64,000 nucleotides of DNA. Origin: Nepenthes gracilis (taxonomy: Eukaryota > Streptophyta > Magnoliopsida > Caryophyllales > Nepenthaceae). The stretch spans positions 7,803,501 through 7,867,500 of the forward strand of contig BSYO01000033.1 of assembly GCA_033239525.1 (NCBI GenBank). Direction: 5' to 3'. The position numbers and the translations under genes are program-made. Positions 58,260-64,000 of the stretch are shown piece after piece (within the stretch, counting starts at the first letter, position 1; each line of letters starts with the position of its first letter). Below the pieces are notes generated by a model. That model was not told where the DNA came from and searched no databases. It saw only the letters and a list, made by a program, of their open reading frames with translations.

Positions 58260-60486
58260 GATTGAATGTATTGTTAGTCTGGAGTATTTGGAGATTTTCT
58301 GCGTCCAATATGCCCTGACTTTGGAAAAACTCATTGAGGTTGAATTCACTTTCATATTCATATCTGAAATGTTCAATTTTGACATTGAATTGTCTCCCAA
58401 TCATGGTGCAAAATGTAGGTGTTAAGGACTATGTTTGAATTTTGGAATACATGAGAAGAATCCAAGCACATCTAGTATAGTCATCAGCCAAGGTGAGGAA
58501 AAATCTAGAATTATCATGTGCAGGAATGCTAAATGGACCCCAAACATCACAATGAACCAAATTAAAAGTACTCTGATTTTATTGATATGAATCGGGAAAG
58601 TGAGTTTGTGTTGTTTAGCTAAAGGACATACATCACAATGGTCTTACTGTGATGTATCTAGATTAGATATGCATGGAGATAAAAGTTCCATTATAGAAGA
58701 AGAGGAGTGGCCTAATCGAACATGTCACATGGTAGATGATATTTTTGAAGCAGAAGATATAATGTATGGAAAACTGGATCTGGTTTGTTCAAAAAGAATC
58801 AGCTTCCCGTTTCTTTAGCCAAACCAATCATCCTTCAACACAAGTCTTGTTAAGAGTAATTGTATGAAGCAAAAACCAGCTACCATTTGAAGCAACAATT
58901 AATGTCATTAATCAGACCATTTACGGAGACGTGGTTAAAGGATAAAAAGGAACACACATGTTTTTAAGAGTACCTGTCTCAGAAATTCTGATTGTTCCTA
59001 TGTGGATAACAATGACTGAAGTTTCAGTTGGTAATCTGACATGGCTATAAGTAGTAGCTGTTATAGAGGTTAATAGAGCAGCAGAACAGAACATATGGTC
59101 AATTATTACTGAATGTACTATCCACTTTGAGGACGTAGTATTCATGTCATGGACAGAACAACAAATATTACCTGCAAGATGGGCTAAATGTGTGTTTTGA
59201 GTTGTTGATGCACAATTTCTTTTCTGAGTAAATGAAGACAAGAGAGCAATGGGTGTTGGGGTTCGACCCAAATACATACAACCTGACGCAACGGAACAAA
59301 ACCCACACTCCCGCGTCGAACGTTAATCACCAGACTCGTGAACACAACAAATACAATAATGCACAATATTTTTAACGTGGAATATTCTTTTCAATTACGA
59401 AAAAAATTATGAGACAAATTTCGAACAAATCTACTATAATAATAGTGCCGGTTACAAATAACCCCCTTCGAAATCCTTTTACTACAATTTCGAGTGAAGA
59501 ATGGTTGATTTCAACCATTTCAACACACCCAACAACTTATAAGAGAAAGCACAACAATAAATAAGAGCAACCAAGTGGAATATGTCTTAGAAATCCACTC
59601 TAGACCAATGTATCCGACCTTAACGAAAAAATGGAATTCAAATCGACCTCAACCGGATGCCGAACTTCTTCCTCTTCTTTCTCTTTGTGCGGCGCTCTTT
59701 ATGTGAGAAATGATTTCAGATTACTCTAAAATCACGTCAGGCGTAATTTTATACCAGGTGTGGTGCTCAAGTGCTAGTTAGGCATGCGTCGCGTGCCAGC
59801 TTATTAAAATCGGCACATGAGCGCTCCCTCAGGCGTGCCTCAGGCGAATCCTAATCTGAAAGTGTCGCATAGGCATGAATTAGGTGCCTGTCTTGTGTCA
59901 TTTTGCTAACCTTCAACCAATTCTTGGCCAACCCTTGCACGAACATCGTGCAACCTTTCAATATTTTTTGTTGCTTAGATGACTCTCTATTTGTTGTGGT
60001 GCCCACAAGGGAGTAACCAAAATCCAACAATAGGTTGTTTAGGGAGGGTAACTGCATCTTGTTGAGGTTGGATTTAAGCCAATAGCTAATGATATTGTTC
60101 ACAAGTGGATGGAATTCGAGGCATATCTAGGGTAACCTTTTTTCTGTCGGAACTTAAGTAGAAAGTAAATTGGCAGAAACTTTGCTCGCAAAAGCTCGAT
60201 TATCACAATTATTAAGAATATCCTTCCCTTTAGCTCTATATCTTGGAGAATAGCCATGAAGTTTGTAACATTTGTCAATCATATCTGCAATGATTCCACA
60301 ATGGCTGCAAACAAGTTTTTCCTTTTTGTAGTGCATTTGTTTGTTGTTGGATCTTTTATAATTTTGGGTGGAAACAGGATAAAACAATTGTCCATTTCTT
60401 GAATTTTTACTAAGTAGTGCAATAGAATCTATGCTTTGACTGTTTTGGGTAATTTCTCTTTGTTTCTCCTGTAGTGTAACTAACAT
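58260..60486 (-). pseudogene. Copia C gag-protease-integrase remnant, antisense
   Basis: On the minus strand, from 60486: a gag zinc knuckle region C-S-H-C-G...D-K-C-Y-K-L-H-G-Y near 60230-60310 (usual C-x2-C-x4-H-x4-C, here with the His replaced). Interrupted by a solo LTR, it continues with S-S-K-W-I-V-H-S-V-I-I-D-H-M near 59100, a protease site in which the usual D-S-G-A is lost. Then come L-L-T-S-I-T and S-H-V-R-L-P-T, and integrase with L-V-H-C-D-V-W-G-P-F and D-D-Y-T-R-C-A-W (58430-58530). RT and RNase H are not present. The gag start is cut off where element F begins. Confidence 0.8.
59254..60029 (-). repeat. Solo LTR inserted in Copia C
   Basis: In its own (minus) orientation it runs from TGTTGGATTTTGGTTAC to GGTTCGAACCCCAACA-like ends; in plus coordinates it starts TGTTGGGGTTCGACCC and ends AATCCAACA. 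Flanks ATGGG (59249-59253) and ATAGG (60030-60034) form a near-perfect 5-bp target-site duplication. The first ~30 bp resemble the element A LTR start (GTTACTCCCTTGTGGGC). There is no internal coding sequence, so it is a solo LTR. Confidence 0.75.
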
Positions 60487-60904
60487 AGGGGGGTAAGTAG
60501 GGAAGAGAGATCGGAGAGGGGTAAAGACAAGAAAGAGAGATTAGAGAAGTAAAGACAAAAAATTAGAGGGGTAGAGATAAAAAAGAGAAGAAATCAAGAG
60601 AGAGAGGGAGAAAAGAAATCACAATATTCAATTGCATTCAATTTCTTAAGTATTTATCCATATCTCAAACAATAGAAATAGGGATTCTTATATAGATAAC
60701 TCAATATCTAAGAAAATTGAAAATAAAATCACCACCAAATAACTCTTAATTGGAAAATAAAATAAAAATAAATAAAATCAAATTTCTATTAAATAAATAA
60801 AATCAAATCAAATCTAATTAATAATCAAAATTGTTATGGAAATAAAATCAAATATAATTTGGAAGGCAAATCAAAGCAAATCTTTGTCTCGGATGTCCGC
60901 ATTA
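60487..60904 (-). repeat. Putative 3' LTR of element F
   Basis: Lies downstream of the F integrase and after a purine tract (minus CTTGGGGAGAA, 60905-60915). It has an AT-rich body and a CT-rich (minus) end, with a possible TATA-like stretch near 60690. Ends were not verified against the partner LTR, which is outside the window. Confidence 0.45.
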
Positions 60905-61154
60905 ATTCTCCCCAAGTGGCTGAAAGTCGACCTTGTCGAGTGAAACTTTTGGAATCAATCTCCCAACCATAAGCTAAGTGGTTGTGTAACCCTTCGGCGA
61001 TGGTGATAGACTCGTGTCAAGAGGGGTGAAAGCTGACGGAGTGACTGATATCTCCAGAAAGAATTAGATTGGGGCCTAAAAAAGTATAATCATGCTGATT
61101 CTGATAAAATTTTAAAAGATCTGGGTTAAACTGCTGTAGTGCCTCTCGAGAGAT

Positions 61155-64000
61155 CTAAGCATTCTCCGACTCTGGTCGGCCAACCCAACGTACAAAGAAG
61201 TGTTGAACAGCTCTATCTCTGGTAAATATAATCTGCTCATTTAAAACAGTATCAATTTTATCGTGGTGTGCCGGAAGGGAGGAAAGTGGCATAGGAATGG
61301 ATGAACAGTAAATAAGTGGCGCACTTGGGGGGGTGGCAAAGGGATCAACAGGTGGAAAAAAATTACATTTATAAGCAATTAAATTTTCCACATGGAAAGT
61401 ATAATGAAAACCAAAATGAGATGGAATGTCAACAACATATACATTGGATCCAATACGCTGTAAAATTTTAAATAGATCAACATTACGAGCCTGCAATTTA
61501 GAGACGTGCCCAGGTAGACGTCGCGCTGGTCTGATTCGAATCATAACATAATCTCCTACATGGAATTCAACATGTCGTTTATGTGAATCAGCGTGAAGTT
61601 TGTAGGAAGTATTGTTGCCTCCAATTGTTTATTGATCTCAATGTGTAAGTTATGAAGGTGCTGTTCAAAAATTTCGGCCGTCAGGGATACTAATATGTGG
61701 AGACATCGGGATAAAGTCTAATGGTTTTGGGGGGTTTATAACCACGCATGACTTCAAATGGACTCATATCTAGGGATCTATTGACAGAGTTATTATATAC
61801 AAGTTGGGCAGTGAGAAGGATCAAGTTCCAATTCCTAAGATGCTTTTGGACCAGACACCGTCATAAGTTACCTAGACTCCGGTTGACGATTTCAGTTTGA
61901 CCATCTGTTTGAGGGTGATATGCAGTGAAGAATCTTAATTTAGTACCAACCATGTGTCACAGGGTCCTCCAAAAATAGTTGGTAAAATGAACATCCCTAT
62001 CAGAAATAATAGTCTGAGGAAGACCATATAACTTGACAATCTCAGCAAAATAAAGGCGAGTAGCTCAAAAAGTATCAGCAATCTTACTACAAGGAATGAA
62101 GTGAGTCATTTTAGAAAAATGATCCATAACGACAAAAATAGAATCATGTTTCTTAGGGGAATGTGAAAGTCCTAACACAAAGTCCATACTTATGTCCTAC
62201 CATGGACCATTAGGTACAGGTAGAGGGGTATAGAGGCCAGTGTTTTGCTTTGTGTGTTTGGCTAGCTAGCATGTTCGACAAGTATTAACGATCTAAGCCA
62301 CATTTTTTTTCAAACTAGGCCAATAAAATTGTCGTTCAACCTCTTTAATTGTCTTTTCACGTCCAAAATGACCAGATAGACCTCCGGCATGAACTTTCCG
62401 AACTATGAAGTCTTGGACATAAGTTTTTGGAATGCAAAGTTTATTAATTTGGAATAAGTATCCATCCTGAAGACGAAATCCGTCTGTAGTGTCCAAGTGC
62501 CCACACTGTAAAATAAGGAAGATTTTGCTAAAATTAGGGCAGGATTTATACTCTTCCTTAAGTCTTTCAAAGCCAACAATCTTAATTTAAATAGCAGATA
62601 GTAAGGTCAAATGTCGGCTCAAGGCATCGGCTACTTGATTCTTGATTCATTTCTTGTGCTTTAAGACAAAAGAATAGGCTTGTAAGTACTTGATCTACCG
62701 ACCGTGCCTATAATTTAATTTCTTCTGGGAGTTAAGGGACCGAAGAGTTTTATGATCTAAATAGAGGACAAACTCTTGAAGTTGCAAGTAATGGTGTCAA
62801 TAGCATAAGGTCTGTACGACGGCATACAACTGCTTATCATTAGTAGAGTATCGTCGTTTGGCATCATTTAACTTTTTATTAAAGTATGCAATTAGGTGGC
62901 GTTATTGACTAAGAACTCCTCCTATGCCAACACTTGACATATCGCACTCTACCTCAAACATTTCGGAGAAATTAGGAAGTCGCATGACGGGAGCTGTTGT
63001 CATCCTTTCTTTGATAAGTTTGAAAGCTTTGGCAGCATTAAGAAACCAAGTGAAGTCACCCTTCTTCATGCACTCAGTGAGGAGAGCCATGATTGTGCTA
63101 AAGCCTTGATGAACCGGTGATAGAATGTGGCTAAGCCGTGAAAAATGGATTTGGGTTTTGGCCAATTTATGATTGTCTGAATCTTTGTAGGGTCGGCAGA
63201 AACCCCATCAGAAGAAACAATAAAGCCCTAGAAAGCCACTTTATCTGAGAAGAAGGAACATTTCTTAAAGTTAGCAAACAATCTTTCTTTTTTAAAAATA
63301 AGGCAAATTTGTGTGAGATGTTCTAAATGTTGCTTCTTGGTCTTATTGTAAATGATGATATCATCAAAATAGATCACTAGGAATTATCCCATAAAAACCG
63401 TAAAGTCTGGGTCATAACCCTCATGAAAGTGCTTGGTACGTTAGAAAGCCCAAAAGGCATGACCAACCACTCATGAGGCTGTCCTTTGTCTTGAAACTTG
63501 TTTTTCACTCATTCTCTGGATGAATTCTGATTTGGGGGTAACCACTCTTTAAATCAATTTTAGAAAAGATTGTGGTACCAGTCATCATATCTAACATGTC
63601 ATCAAGTCTAGGGATGGAAAAACGATATTTGATGGTAATTTTGTTGATTGCTCTACTATCAATACACATTCTCCAAGACCCATCCTTCTTAGGTGTTAAG
63701 AGAGCTAGTACCGCACAGGGACTCATACTTTCTTGAACAAATCCCTTGCGAAGGAGTTCTTCAACTTGTCTTTAGAGTTTAGTATGTTCGGTAGAATTCA
63801 TCCTATAATGAGGGAGGTTTGGGAGTGACGCACCTGGAACGAAATTAATGGCATGTTGAATTTTACGTAAATGTGGTAAGTGATTGGGAAGGTCTTCAGG
63901 GAAGACATCTTGAAAGTTTTGGAGAATTTGACGACTCTCATTAGGAATTAGTATGGAAGAGTTCAAGAAGGGTTTGAGGATGATAATGGCAAACACAACA
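61155..64000 (-). pseudogene. Element F pol: RT, RNase H, integrase, chromodomain-like tail
   Basis: Minus strand, in pol order. The linker before RT is F-P-E-D-L-P near 63890. RT has [12 protein letters not shown] and [10 protein letters not shown] (63530-63680), and Y-F-D-D (~63370), a Y-x-D-D catalytic site. RNase H is near 62900-63000. The integrase HHCC zinc region has G-H-F-G-R-E-K-T-I (~62360). The core has M-D-F-V-L-G, S-D-R-D and [11 protein letters not shown], so the D-D-E triad is visible (61860-62190). The C-terminal domain is I-R-P-A-R-R-L-P-G. The tail with F-V-R-W-V-G-R-P resembles a chromodomain. Stops are scattered (for example at ~62195 and ~62065), so it is inactive. The precise chromovirus lineage was not assigned. 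Confidence 0.85.

Larger units (their letters stand above)
60487..64000 (-). mobile_element. Ty3/gypsy chromovirus-like element F, antisense, cut by window edge
   Basis: Minus-strand gypsy element whose 3' LTR lies at ~60487-60904 and whose pol extends leftward-to-rightward to the window end. Only the pol half is inside; gag, most of protease and the 5' LTR lie beyond 64000. It sits against the truncated gag of Copia C, so it probably inserted into that element. Confidence 0.8.

Noticed and set aside
1..64000. tRNA or rRNA genes
   Set aside because: No stretch with the conserved A-box/B-box layout or rRNA core phrases was noticed; matches to tRNA are limited to retroelement primer sites.

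Overview
This is a plant nuclear genome window, most likely from a eudicot. It carries one large, complete, intron-rich housekeeping gene set in a sea of LTR retrotransposons, solo LTRs and LINE fragments. The gene has canonical GT-AG introns and an AT-rich intron background, and the Ty1/copia and Ty3/gypsy proteins are of plant lineages. I see no bacterial, organellar or CRISPR-like content. The species cannot be named from the sequence.

Layout. 1-4690: eroded LTR remnants and the endonuclease piece of an antisense LINE. 4694-5786: a solo LTR of SIRE type. 5787-8282: AT-rich intergenic DNA. 8283-16971: a heavily deleted Ty3/gypsy Tat-type element. It keeps a scrap of 5' LTR, the integrase C-terminus, an antisense extra ORF (12592-14478), a polypurine tract and a 3' LTR, and a separate ~2.7-kb LTR-like block interrupts it. 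16972-21375: AT-rich intergenic DNA. 21376-31487: a decayed Tork-like Copia element (A), split in its integrase gene by a younger antisense gag-only SIRE-type element (B, 24147-28604). 31929-45157: the gene for cohesin subunit SCC3, which I resolve into 22 coding exons encoding 1,144 residues. Intron 20 holds an antisense LINE fragment. 45158-47607: 3'UTR and intergenic DNA. 47608-57387: a nearly complete but degenerate SIRE/Maximus-type Copia element (E) with an extra third coding region before its 3' LTR. 57742-57873: a candidate first exon with a transit-peptide-like product. 58260-64000: a nest in which an antisense Copia gag-pol (C) carries a solo LTR and abuts an antisense Ty3/gypsy chromovirus-like element (F) that runs off the window.

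How it fits together. The only confident host gene is SCC3, the plant SA/STAG subunit that binds the kleisin of the cohesin ring and holds sister chromatids together in mitosis and meiosis. Element A ends only 441 bp upstream of the SCC3 start codon, so the host promoter and 5'UTR are squeezed between an LTR and the gene. The most unusual signal is a ~51-bp tandem repeat, usually opening with AGAATG and containing a CTCGAG-type core. It recurs in the promoter-proximal part of several LTRs here that otherwise look diverged (111-860, 4694-5786, both B LTRs, both E LTRs, and more weakly 1071-3484).
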